Shown: in pieces, positions 36,155 to 44,264 of the stretch | Position numbering within the stretch: the first letter of the stretch is position 1 | Layout: each line of letters starts with the position of its first letter | The notes under the pieces: generated by a model | The model's input: only the letters and a program-made list of their open reading frames with translations | The model's database searches: none | What the model was told of the DNA's origin: nothing | Source: Acidobacteriaceae bacterium KBS 146 | GTDB taxonomy: Bacteria; Acidobacteriota; Terriglobia; Terriglobales; Acidobacteriaceae | Assembly (NCBI GenBank): GCA_000688615.1 | Contig: JHVA01000001.1 | Span: 2,852,001 to 2,916,000 of the forward strand | Reading direction: 5' to 3' | Length of the DNA: 64,000 nucleotides | Program-made: the position numbers and the translations under genes

Positions 36155-36327
36155 GCAGTCATAAACCTCAAAGGAGTCGATCTTTCAACAATACCCCACC
36201 CAGGCTTTTGCCCACCCGGGGCCATCAGATTCGATATCATGCTTTCACCGGCCCCGTGGCAATCCTGAAGTAACGTTTCGTCAGCATCATCGACAACGAC
36301 CGTATTTCCTCACTCTGGAGTCAACGC

Positions 36328-37167
36328 ATGAGCCGGGTCCTCGTCATCGGCACGGACAATCAAGTCACCCACGGCATCGGCGACGCTCTCTCGCATGCCG
36401 GTGTCCCCATCGAATATGCCGCCGGTCCGGTTGGAGCGCTGCAACGCCTGCGCCTGCGATCCTTCGGTGTGGTCATCACCAGTCCGAGCTCATCGATCGA
36501 CGAAGACATCTCCCTGCTCGAAGAGATGCGCCTCGTCCGGCCCGCCGTCAAATGCATTGTCCTTGCCCACAGCAGCACGCCCGCTGACGTCATCGCCGCA
36601 CTTCGCGCCCGCGTCTTTGCCTGCTTCACCGCCCCCTTCGATCCGGAGGCCATCGCCAACCTCGCTCGCAGCGCCGCTGCCGAAAGCGAATGGCGCGACG
36701 CGATCGAGGTCGTCACCGCAAAGCCCGGATGGGTCACGGTCCGCGCCAACTGCACCCTGCTCACCGCCGAACGCCTGCTGACCTTCGCCAATGAACTCAG
36801 CAGCCAGCTTCCCTCCCCCGTGCGCCTGGAGATGTTGCAGGCCCTCCACGAAATTCTCCTGAATGCAATGGAACATGGAGCCGCCTTCAACCCCGAGCAA
36901 GTCATTGAGGTAACAGCCGTCCGCACTGCACGGTCTATGGTCTTCCATGTGCGAGACCCAGGCTCCGGATTTATCCCGGAAGCCATCAGCAGCATCGCCA
37001 TGACCGACATCTCGCAGGATCCCATCGCCCACGTCACCAAGCGGGAAGAAGAAGGATTGCGCCCCGGCGGATACGGCCTCCTGCTGGCCAAAGGCACCGT
37101 GGACGAGTTGATCTACAGCGAGCTCGGCAACGAGGTGCTGCTCATCAAGTACACCGACCGCGACTGA
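36328..37167 (+). CDS. Degenerate receiver domain fused to a RsbW-like HATPase
   Basis: 279 residues. Residues 1-115 align to a response-regulator receiver, but the phosphoacceptor position is Ser52 (FGVVITSPSSS instead of an Asp) and the conserved Lys is Ala102 (FTAPFDPE). Residues about 130-275 form a RsbW-type HATPase with E175 and N179 (LHEILLNAMEHG), an RDPGSGF ATP-lid motif (about 209-215) and RPGGYGLLLAKG. The ATPase half looks intact, so the protein could be an anti-sigma or serine kinase whose receiver is no longer phosphorylated. No partner gene is adjacent. Confidence 0.8.
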   Translation: MSRVLVIGTDNQVTHGIGDALSHAGVPIEYAAGPVGALQRLRLRSFGVVITSPSSSIDEDISLLEEMRLVRPAVKCIVLAHSSTPADVIAALRARVFACFTAPFDPEAIANLARSAAAESEWRDAIEVVTAKPGWVTVRANCTLLTAERLLTFANELSSQLPSPVRLEMLQALHEILLNAMEHGAAFNPEQVIEVTAVRTARSMVFHVRDPGSGFIPEAISSIAMTDISQDPIAHVTKREEEGLRPGGYGLLLAKGTVDELIYSELGNEVLLIKYTDRD

Positions 37168-37191
37168 CGAGCATCAGCAAGCCCAACTCCC

Positions 37192-38088
37192 TTATGCGTG
37201 CGCAATCCAGAACGGCTCCTGGCTCGCGATAAACTCCACCGGAACCTCAGGCACGATCGGCTTTAGCCAATCGGCGCAGTACCGCATCCCGGCCTGCTCC
37301 GAAGCGACGTGATTGATCACTATCAGCGCCTTCTTCGCTCCGGAGGCAACCTGGTCCTGCACATACTCCACCATCTCCCACTCGCGGGTCTCTCCGCAGA
37401 TCACGACATCGATGTCCGGCCGCGCCGCAATCTTGATCATCTTCGGCATCAGGCTCGCATATCCCCAGCTCGCCGCCACCCGCTTTACCTCCAGATGAGG
37501 ATCGCCCACAATCCGCATCGAGTGTGCCTGCAGCCGTGTCGCCATGTTGTTCACCAGAGCCTGCAACGTCGTCGGAGGAAAGACAAACTCATGCGAGTCT
37601 CTCTCTGTCGCATTCTTTTCCCATCCCAGTTCGCGGGTCATCCCTGCGTTGATGCCATCCGGCGACATTCTGTGCCAGTGATCGTGAAACCGGAAGACCA
37701 CAACGCCATGCTCGGCAAGGTACTTACGCTTGAACTCATACGTCGGATCTCCCACAAGCTCAGCCGTAGTGTCCTGATGCGAGTAGAACGTCGGTTCATG
37801 AGTGACGATCATGTTCTTCCCCGCGGCGACAGCACGCTGAATCACCTCCAGCGTCGCCATCATCGTCGTGGCAATGCCGCGCACCGGAGTCGTGGCTTCA
37901 CCGGCCACGATCCGATCAACCGTCGTCGTCATCCACGGTATACCGACCTTACCCTTGATGCGGTCTACAACCTCAGCAGCTGTAAGCGAACCGGCGGAGG
38001 ACATGCCAAAGGCTTGACTGCGTGCAGCCGCAGCCAGCGCTACACTACCGGCAACAAAAGAACGTCGTGTAAAAGTCATGCCGTCCAT
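37192..38088 (-). CDS. Tat-exported Nif3-like dinuclear-metal protein
   Basis: 298 residues. A twin-arginine signal, TFTRRSFVAG, lies at the N-terminus with a hydrophobic segment after it. A start at the ATG at 38079 (MTFTRR) is also possible. The mature part resembles Nif3/YbgI: MIVTHEPTFYSH carries the first His metal motif, and INHVASEQAGM the second. Family members are hexameric rings with two metals and unknown reaction, and most are cytosolic. Export is therefore unusual. Other possibilities are distant metal-dependent hydrolases, but the two His motifs favour Nif3. Confidence 0.75.
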   Translation of the reverse strand: MDGMTFTRRSFVAGSVALAAAARSQAFGMSSAGSLTAAEVVDRIKGKVGIPWMTTTVDRIVAGEATTPVRGIATTMMATLEVIQRAVAAGKNMIVTHEPTFYSHQDTTAELVGDPTYEFKRKYLAEHGVVVFRFHDHWHRMSPDGINAGMTRELGWEKNATERDSHEFVFPPTTLQALVNNMATRLQAHSMRIVGDPHLEVKRVAASWGYASLMPKMIKIAARPDIDVVICGETREWEMVEYVQDQVASGAKKALIVINHVASEQAGMRYCADWLKPIVPEVPVEFIASQEPFWIAHA

Positions 38089-38148
38089 TCTGCCAAAAGC
38101 AGCGACAGCACGAGGAAAATCTTTTGTGAAGGGGAAGGTCGCGCGCGA

Positions 38149-38373
38149 TCAACGATCCTTGCGATACAACAGGTCCCGTATCGCTTTGCGGCGCTCCGCA
38201 TCGGCCTCGCGCTGCGACTGGCGTTCCTCGGCGCTTATCGAGTCCTTCGTTGCGGCATCCTCTGCCTCATCTTCCACACTGCACTCGGGGCAGCGGTTGG
38301 CAAAGCCAGGCTTATCGGGCTTCAGCTCGAACTCTTCATGACAGACGACGCATACTTTGATCGGGAAAGGCAT
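38149..38373 (-). CDS. Small zinc-ribbon protein
   Basis: 74 residues. Two CxxC pairs (CVVC at 8-11, CPEC at 28-31) form a zinc ribbon, and the rest is a charged helix of Arg, Glu and Ala (residues 45-74). It is a conserved-looking small protein with no assigned role. A zinc-stabilised adaptor or RNA/DNA-binding protein is possible. It is upstream of the Nif3-like gene on the same strand, separated by about 60 nt, and may share its transcript. Confidence 0.68.
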   Translation of the reverse strand: MPFPIKVCVVCHEEFELKPDKPGFANRCPECSVEDEAEDAATKDSISAEERQSQREADAERRKAIRDLLYRKDR

Positions 38374-38438
38374 TGCTCTGCCATTTTAATAGAAACGCGA
38401 AGATTTTTGCCGACTCCATCCAGCCTCGACACGGAGCC

Positions 38439-38533
38439 GTCATCCTGAGCAAAGCGAAGGATCCCTGTATTTTGCCCGTCGCGTCATGGTGCTCGCGGCA
38501 GAATACAGGAATCCTAACTCCGTGAAGAATGAC
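38439..38533. repeat. Interspersed repeat, family 1 (imperfect palindrome, copy 2)
   Basis: Starts GTCATCCTGAGCAAAGCGAA and ends GTGAAGAATGAC, with inner arms CCTGTATTTTGCC and GGCAGAATACAGG that pair. The whole unit can fold as a hairpin of almost 95 nt. It lies between the zinc-ribbon gene and the sulfatase gene. Confidence 0.6.
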
Positions 38534-38568
38534 AAATCAGCCGATTCCCGAAGAAAATTACCTCTGGC

Positions 38569-40044
38569 CTAACGCGAACGGCCAGATGCCTGATACTCCT
38601 CGAGATACCGTGTAAGGCGCTCCACAATCTCCGGCCGCTGCTCATACAGGTTGTACAGTTCGTGTGGATCGTCCGCCAGGTTATACAGCTGCCCCTTCAC
38701 TCCGCCTTCGACCGGCGTCATCTTCCGAGGCGCAGAAAAACCACCGCTGCCGATTCCAAGCTCCAGCTTCCAGTCCCCTTCGCGAATCGTGAACATGCCG
38801 TCGATCGAGTGGTCGATGATGGTCTTGCGGATAGGTGCATGCTTCTGCCGCAGCAGCGCCGGAAGAAGGTTATAACTGTCCTCCCCCGCATCCTGCGGCA
38901 GGTTAATCTTGAGGGTCGCTGCCAGCGTCGCCATCAGGTCGGTGAGCGAGCCGGTCTCGTCACTCACCGTGTTGGCAGGAATGTGTCCCGGCCACCGTGC
39001 AAGAAATGGAATCCGATGTCCCGCCTCCCATACGTCGGCTTTCTCTCCGCGCCAGGCCGCGTTTGCCCGGTGAGGATAGTGTTCGACGTCCTCAGGCTTC
39101 CAGTCCGCGCCGTTGTCGCTGGTCACGATCACCAGCGTGTTGTCGTACAGTCCCGAGGACTTCAGGGCATCGAGCACCCGTCCAATCATCGTGTCGACCT
39201 CGACCACGTAATCGCCATAGTCTCCCGCCTTCGACTTGCCGCGAAACTCCGGCAGCGGAACCCACGGCGTGTGCGGAGACGGAAGCGCGAAGTACAGGAA
39301 GAACGGCTGGTCTGGCTTCGATGCGCGTTCGTGAATCACATCCACGGCCTTGGTCGTCAACGTCGGCAGCACCTGCGGAATCTCGAAATGCTCGGCCCGC
39401 AGCCCCGCACGCCAGAACACGCCCCGCGGCTCCTTGCTTCCCGGATCCTGAATCGTCGGAGCCTCAACGACATGATCGTTCTCAAAATAGACATAAGGAG
39501 CCATGTCCAGCGAAGCCGGAATCCCGAAGTAGTAATCGAAGCCATGCGAGACCGGGCCGGGAACCAAAGGCTTTGAAAAATCCGTCTTCGCTTCGTTGCC
39601 TAATCCCAGGTGCCACTTGCCCACGCCGGCCGTGTAGTACCCGGCCTCCTTCAGCATCGAAGGCACGGTCATCCGGCCCTCTTCAATCAGGTTGGGAGAG
39701 TCGCCGTTCAGCACGCCCTTCTTCAGCCGCGACCGCCAGCAGTAGCGACCCGTCAGGATGCTGTAACGGCTGGGCGTACAAACCGCCGAAGACGAATGCA
39801 TGTCGGTAAAGCGCATGCCTTCGCTGGCAAACTGGTTGGCGACTGACGTCGGAATCGCGGAATGGCTGTTGTAGACGTCAAGGTCGCCCCACCCCAGATC
39901 ATCGGCGAGGATATAAACGACGTTCGGCTTCCTGCCGCCAGGCCCCTCTGCCAGCAGCGTCCGCGACATCGTAGTCATCCACGCCGCCGCACCTAGCCCC
40001 GCACAAAAGTCGCGACGATTGATCGCTGACTCCCATTTCCTCAT
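38569..40044 (-). CDS. Tat-exported arylsulfatase
   Basis: 491 residues from ATG 40044. The open frame runs to 40245, but the added part lies in repeat-rich DNA and lacks a signal. The start region MRKWESAINRRDFCAGLG has a twin-arginine motif. The catalytic motif CTPSRYSILTGR is of the Cys type and needs a formylglycine-generating enzyme. NVVYILADDLGWGDL supplies the Asp-Asp metal ligands and TAGVGKWHLG is the typical lysine-histidine motif. It should desulfate a sulfated sugar or polymer. The exact substrate is unknown. Confidence 0.88.
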   Translation of the reverse strand: MRKWESAINRRDFCAGLGAAAWMTTMSRTLLAEGPGGRKPNVVYILADDLGWGDLDVYNSHSAIPTSVANQFASEGMRFTDMHSSSAVCTPSRYSILTGRYCWRSRLKKGVLNGDSPNLIEEGRMTVPSMLKEAGYYTAGVGKWHLGLGNEAKTDFSKPLVPGPVSHGFDYYFGIPASLDMAPYVYFENDHVVEAPTIQDPGSKEPRGVFWRAGLRAEHFEIPQVLPTLTTKAVDVIHERASKPDQPFFLYFALPSPHTPWVPLPEFRGKSKAGDYGDYVVEVDTMIGRVLDALKSSGLYDNTLVIVTSDNGADWKPEDVEHYPHRANAAWRGEKADVWEAGHRIPFLARWPGHIPANTVSDETGSLTDLMATLAATLKINLPQDAGEDSYNLLPALLRQKHAPIRKTIIDHSIDGMFTIREGDWKLELGIGSGGFSAPRKMTPVEGGVKGQLYNLADDPHELYNLYEQRPEIVERLTRYLEEYQASGRSR

Positions 40045-40198
40045 CTTCTTTTCCAAAGTCAACTCCGACCAGCGATCCGGGATTTGTCGTTCTTTTTCGT
40101 GGGGAGAAGTTTTACACATGCAAAATTGTTTTTGCAAATGGAATGATCCGCCTCGACGGCGACCGCTGAGACCGAGGGTGTCATCACTCAATAAAGGG

Positions 40199-40230
40199 GT
40201 GTCATTCCGAGCGAAGTGCGCAGAGGATGC
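40199..40230. repeat. Interspersed repeat, family 1 (partial copy)
   Basis: GTGTCATTCCGAGCGAAGTG followed by CGCAGAGGATGC, a shortened member of the family that starts GTGTCATCCTGAGCG. It lies between sulfatase and MFS genes, within the upstream extension of the sulfatase open frame. Confidence 0.4.
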
Positions 40231-40296
40231 GATGTCAACCAGCACCCTTCAGCGAGTCCCTTTCCAATCGATCGAACAGCAACAACAAAGCGCCTT

Positions 40297-41580
40297 TTAG
40301 CCTCTGGCCTCCAGGCCCCGGTTCCGGTGCTCGATATCCGGCAGCAGGCCCGTCAGAAGGCCAATTGCGGGCAGGTACGCGCAGAGGTGATACACAAAGA
40401 AGATGCCCTTTTCGTCGGCCAGCTTACCCAGAACCGCTGCACCGATCCCTCCCATCCCGAAGGCGACTCCGAAGAAGAGGCCCGAGATCATGCCAACGCG
40501 TCCGGGCAGAAGCTCCTGCGCGTAGACCAGAATCGCGGAAAAGGCTGAGGCGATCACAAACCCGATCACCACGCTCAACACACCGGTCCAGAACAGACTC
40601 GCGTAGGGAAGCATCAGCGTGAAGGGCAACACACCGAGGATCGAGATCCAGATGACAAGCTTTCTTCCGTAGCGATCCCCCGCCGAGCCGCCGATCAGCG
40701 TTCCCGCAGCGACCGCCCCAAGGAAGAGAAAAAGCAAAATTTGCGACGTCTGCACCGAGACATGGAAACGCTGGATCAGGTAGAAGGTGTAGTAGCTGGT
40801 AAGGCTCGCCAGATAAAAATACTTCGAGAAGATCAGCGCGATCAGCACCCCGATGGAGACAACAACGCGCATCCGCGAAATCTCCAGATGCCCGTGGCGC
40901 TCCTCCTGCTTCGGTTTGCTCCTGCTCTCTATGTGGCGCGCCTTGTACCACCGGCCCACGCGCATCAGGACGATGATGCCGACGATCGCGGGAAGCGCGA
41001 ACCACGCCATTCCCTTTTGCCCCTGGGGGAGCACGATAAAGGCAGCCAGGAGCGGTCCGATCGCCGAGCCCGTATTGCCGCCTACCTGGAAGAACGATTG
41101 CGCAAAACCGTGTTTGCCGCCTGAGGCCATCCGCGCAATCCGGGAAGACTCCGGATGAAAGATCGCCGAGCCAACGCCCACCAGCGACGACGCAATCAGC
41201 AGCCAGTTGAAGTTGGGGGCGATCGCAAGCAGCATCAGCCCAACCAGCGTAAAGGTCATTCCGACCGGAAGAGCGTAGGGCTTCGGGCGCTTGTCCGTGA
41301 ACTGACCGATCAGCGGCTGCAACAGCGAGGCGACGACCTGATAGGTCAGCGTGAGCAGCCCAAGGTGGGTGAAGTCCAGGTGGAAAGAGCTCTTAAGAAT
41401 CGGATAAATCGAGGGCAGCAGCGACTGCACCATGTCATTCAGCAGGTGGCAGAAGCTGATGGCGGCCAGAACACGAAACAGGGTCCGGGAGGGACCGGCA
41501 AGACCATTAGTCTGGTGGCCGGATGGAGATTCAGCAACATCGGCGGCCGGATAAGTCGCGGAGATGGAAGTCTCGCTCAT
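40297..41580 (-). CDS. MFS transporter of the fosmidomycin-resistance (Fsr) type
   Basis: 427 residues with 12 membrane helices. The first helix region (SFCHLLNDMVQSLLPSIYPILK) is characteristic of the Fsr family, as are ALPVGMTFTLVGLMLLAIA, the GVGSAIFHPESSRIARMASGGKHGFAQSFFQVGGN segment and the second half. Fsr-type proteins export fosmidomycin and other small molecules; the natural substrate is unknown. No ribosome site is obvious. Flanked by repeats on one side and ruvA on the other. Confidence 0.85.
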   Translation of the reverse strand: MSETSISATYPAADVAESPSGHQTNGLAGPSRTLFRVLAAISFCHLLNDMVQSLLPSIYPILKSSFHLDFTHLGLLTLTYQVVASLLQPLIGQFTDKRPKPYALPVGMTFTLVGLMLLAIAPNFNWLLIASSLVGVGSAIFHPESSRIARMASGGKHGFAQSFFQVGGNTGSAIGPLLAAFIVLPQGQKGMAWFALPAIVGIIVLMRVGRWYKARHIESRSKPKQEERHGHLEISRMRVVVSIGVLIALIFSKYFYLASLTSYYTFYLIQRFHVSVQTSQILLFLFLGAVAAGTLIGGSAGDRYGRKLVIWISILGVLPFTLMLPYASLFWTGVLSVVIGFVIASAFSAILVYAQELLPGRVGMISGLFFGVAFGMGGIGAAVLGKLADEKGIFFVYHLCAYLPAIGLLTGLLPDIEHRNRGLEARG

Positions 41581-41658
41581 AAAGGGTTGACTTTAGTGTA
41601 ACGTCCCTCGATCTGAAGAGGGCGTAGCACTAAAGCCTCAGATCTGGCGACCGATAAG

Positions 41659-41686
41659 GCGCGTAGTGGAGAGATCTGCTTCTCTA
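41659..41686. repeat. Interspersed repeat, family 2 (copy 2)
   Basis: GCGCGTAGTGGAGAGATCTG followed by CTTCTCT resembles GCGCGGAGTAGAGAGAGCTG followed by CTTCTTTCTC at 34067-34096. It sits upstream of ruvA. Confidence 0.4.
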
Positions 41687-41752
41687 CCAATCTGGCCCTG
41701 TAGACCTCGCTGACCTCGGTCGCGCCTGTTGACCCTTTACAATCACCCCAGC

Positions 41753-42349
41753 ATGATTGCTCACCTCCGCGGACGCCTCCTCTCCAAATCTCCCAACCAG
41801 GCCATCATTGACTGTAACGGCGTAGGCTACGACGTCATCATCTCGGTTGCCACCTTCTCCGAGCTTCCCGCCGAGGGTGCCGAGGCGAAGCTCTTCATCC
41901 ACACCCATGTTCGCGAGGACCAGATCGCTCTCTTCGGCTTTGCCGACATGCAGGAAAAGCGCCTCTTTGAGCGCCTCCTGACCATCAGTGGCATCGGGCC
42001 GAAGCTCGCCATTACGGTCCTCAGTGGAATCTCGTCGGACAGGCTGATCGCTGCCATCCGCGGAGGGGATCACGCCACCCTGACCAAGATTCCCGGCATC
42101 GGCAAAAAGACCGCCGAGCGCGTCGTATTGGAGCTGAAGGACAAGCTCGACGATATGGCCGTACCCACATCCGGCTCCACCGGACCGCACCACGGTCCTG
42201 CCGGAGACGATGCACTCTCGGCACTCGTCAACTTAGGGTATCCCCGGCCCGTCGCCCAGAAGGCTATCGAGAGCGCAATCGAAAAATCTCCGGCAGCGGC
42301 CCAGGACTTCGAAACCCTCTTCCGGGCCGCCATGGCGGCCATCCGCTGA
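41753..42349 (+). CDS. ruvA: Holliday junction branch-migration protein RuvA
   Basis: 198 residues from ATG 41753, the usual RuvA length. A TTG start at 41729 is possible. It has the OB-fold N-terminus (MIAHLRGRLLSKS), two helix-hairpin-helix motifs (SGIGPKLAITVLSG and IPGIGKKTAERVVLEL), and the C-terminal domain III that contacts RuvB (ALSALVNLGYP, AIESAI). RuvA binds the four-way junction as a tetramer and loads the RuvB motor. ruvB and ruvC are not in the window. Confidence 0.95.
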   Translation: MIAHLRGRLLSKSPNQAIIDCNGVGYDVIISVATFSELPAEGAEAKLFIHTHVREDQIALFGFADMQEKRLFERLLTISGIGPKLAITVLSGISSDRLIAAIRGGDHATLTKIPGIGKKTAERVVLELKDKLDDMAVPTSGSTGPHHGPAGDDALSALVNLGYPRPVAQKAIESAIEKSPAAAQDFETLFRAAMAAIR

Positions 42350-42672
42350 TCTCGAATGGCCGCCGCCAGTGTGTCCACGCGCCAGCTGTCATTCGGTCCA
42401 CCGTGTCATCCGAGGCCAGCGCCTCTTCCCCGCCACTACGCCGTCCTAACCACGGAGTCATCCCGGCCAACGTGGCGGCCCACCCAGCATGCGGTCCTAA
42501 CCAGACTGTCATCCCCCGCTAAAGTGTCATCCTGAGCGGAGCCGCAGGGCGAAGTCGAAGGATCTGCGTTTAAATATCTCTCCACACGCACAAACCACCC
42601 TGGCCCTTCAGCCTGAAGGGTTCGCCAAACCGGACCCATCACAGGCGTATATATAGAGGGGAGGCATTCGGC
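42350..42672. other. 323-nt intergenic stretch rich in short repeats
   Basis: Between ruvA and coaBC. It has several GTCATCC motifs, one full repeat unit at 42524-42570, and a small hairpin CCCTTCA-GCC-TGAAGGG at 42604-42620. The coaBC ribosome site GGGGAGG is at its end. No gene is supported. Confidence 0.6.
42524..42570. repeat. Interspersed repeat, family 1 (copy 3)
   Basis: Contains GTGTCATCCTGAGCGGAGCC and ends GTCGAAGGATCTGCG, matching the two ends of the unit at 34213-34278 but with a shorter middle. It lies upstream of coaBC. Confidence 0.6.
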
Positions 42673-43926
42673 ATGGCGGAACGGATCAAAGTCACGGTTG
42701 GGGTCGCGGGCGGAATCGCCGCCTACAAGGCCGTCGAGGTAGTCCGTCAACTGCAGGATGCTGGCTTCGACCCTCATGTCGTCATGACCGAGGCCGCTGA
42801 GAAGTTCGTCCAGCCCCTTACCTTTGCTGCCATCACCGGTCACAAGGTCATCTCCAGCCTTTGGAGCGAAGACGCTGGCGCCTCCGGAGGAGAGGTCTCG
42901 GGCATCGAGCACATCAACGAGGCCCAGACCACAGCGGCCCTGGTCGTCGTTCCTGCGACCGCGGACATCCTGGCGAAGTTCGCCCACGGCCTCGCCGATG
43001 ACTTCCTCACCACGATGTACCTGGCGAGCAACGCGCCTGTCGTCGTGGCTCCGGCGATGAACGTGGTGATGTGGCAACACCCGGCCACACAGGCCAATCT
43101 CGAAATCCTGCGCAAAAGAGGCGTAACCATCGTAGAGCCGAATAGCGGTTACCTCGCTTGCGGTATGGTTGGGGGCGGAAGACTGGCTGAAGAGAGCGCC
43201 GTCGTCGCTGCCGTCGCCGAAGTCCTGGCCAGCACTACAGCAGGCGAGAGATCCGATCTTGAAGGCCAGACTATCCTGATCACCGCTGGCGGAACCCGGG
43301 AACCCATTGATCCCGTGCGGTTTATCGGAAATCGCTCCAGCGGCAAGATGGGCTATGCCCTGGCCGCAAAGGCTCGCTGCCGCGGCGCACGCGTGATTCT
43401 CATCAGCGCTCCCACAGCGCTACCGGCCCCCGAAGGCTGCGAGCTCGTCCCCGTCACCACCGCCGAGGAGATGCGCACCGCCGCCCTGGCAAGACTGCGG
43501 GAGGCGAGCATCGTCATCATGGCCGCGGCCGTCAGCGATTACCGTGTGACCGAAGCCGCCACGCAGAAGCTGAAACGGGAGGGTCCGCGGGTGCTGCAAC
43601 TTGAGCCCACCGCCGACATCCTCCAGGAGATAACCCACGAGCGACGCCCTGAAACGATGGTCGTCGGATTTGCCGCAGAGACCGAGAACGTCCTGACAAA
43701 CGGCCGCGCCAAACTGGCGCGAAAAGGCGTGGATGCCCTGGTCGTCAATGACGTCTCCGGAAGCGAGACAGGCTTCGACTCTGACCGGAATGCAGGGTGG
43801 TTCCTCACCCCGGAGGACACGAAGGAATTTGCGGTCAGCTCCAAGGCGGCGATGGCTGACCGCATTCTGGATGAGGTGGTACGGCTGCGCTCGACGCACG
43901 GACGCGCTGTCACGGGACGCCGGTAA
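42673..43926 (+). CDS. coaBC: Bifunctional phosphopantothenoylcysteine decarboxylase / phosphopantothenate-cysteine ligase
   Basis: 417 residues, the usual length for CoaBC (Dfp). The N-terminal flavoprotein half starts KVTVGVAGGIAAYKA, with PAMNVVMWQHPATQANL and the active-site Cys in LACGMVGGGRLAE. The C-terminal ligase half has ITAGGTREPIDPVRFIGNRS and the lysine-rich QKLKREG. It joins cysteine to 4-phosphopantothenate and decarboxylates it to 4-phosphopantetheine for coenzyme A. Ribosome site GGGGAGG at 42656-42662. Confidence 0.95.
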   Translation: MAERIKVTVGVAGGIAAYKAVEVVRQLQDAGFDPHVVMTEAAEKFVQPLTFAAITGHKVISSLWSEDAGASGGEVSGIEHINEAQTTAALVVVPATADILAKFAHGLADDFLTTMYLASNAPVVVAPAMNVVMWQHPATQANLEILRKRGVTIVEPNSGYLACGMVGGGRLAEESAVVAAVAEVLASTTAGERSDLEGQTILITAGGTREPIDPVRFIGNRSSGKMGYALAAKARCRGARVILISAPTALPAPEGCELVPVTTAEEMRTAALARLREASIVIMAAAVSDYRVTEAATQKLKREGPRVLQLEPTADILQEITHERRPETMVVGFAAETENVLTNGRAKLARKGVDALVVNDVSGSETGFDSDRNAGWFLTPEDTKEFAVSSKAAMADRILDEVVRLRSTHGRAVTGRR

Positions 43927-43947
43927 GCTCGATATTTTGGTGAGGAT

Positions 43948-44130
43948 TTAACCCGCTGAGAGATCTTCTCCCGGCAGAAGATCCGCCACCGGAACCTTGC
44001 CGAAGGAGCGATGGTCCCCGTGGGCCGCGACAAGATCCACAGTCTGGGCATCCTCACTGACTGTCATGACGATCAACTGGCCTTCAACATCTTCCAGATG
44101 AACGATTTGGCCAATCTCGGGAACCAGCAT
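43948..44130 (-). CDS. Small conserved-looking protein of unknown function
   Basis: 60 residues starting at the ATG at 44130, which is preceded by AGGAGGAGGAG 6 nt upstream, a very strong ribosome site. The sequence is acidic and short (IGQIVHLEDVEGQLIVMTVS at residues 6-25, then SFGKVPVADLLPGED) and could form a small beta-barrel or SH3-like fold. It converges with coaBC with 21 nt between the stops. I do not recognise the family. Confidence 0.6.
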   Translation of the reverse strand: MLVPEIGQIVHLEDVEGQLIVMTVSEDAQTVDLVAAHGDHRSFGKVPVADLLPGEDLSAG

Positions 44131-44264
44131 GGGAACTCCTCCTCCTGGGGGCGCAGAGCCTATCCGACAAGAGATGCGGATTGTGCACGTCCGGGATGCC
44201 GGAGGATTTCCCGGCTTTCTGTGGATCCCCGAGCGCGTTGAATCTCTGTGACGAGTGAGGAATA

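Noticed and set aside
40045..40245. Upstream extension of the sulfatase frame
   Set aside because: It covers a copy of an interspersed repeat and comes before a twin-arginine signal that should be at the N-terminus.
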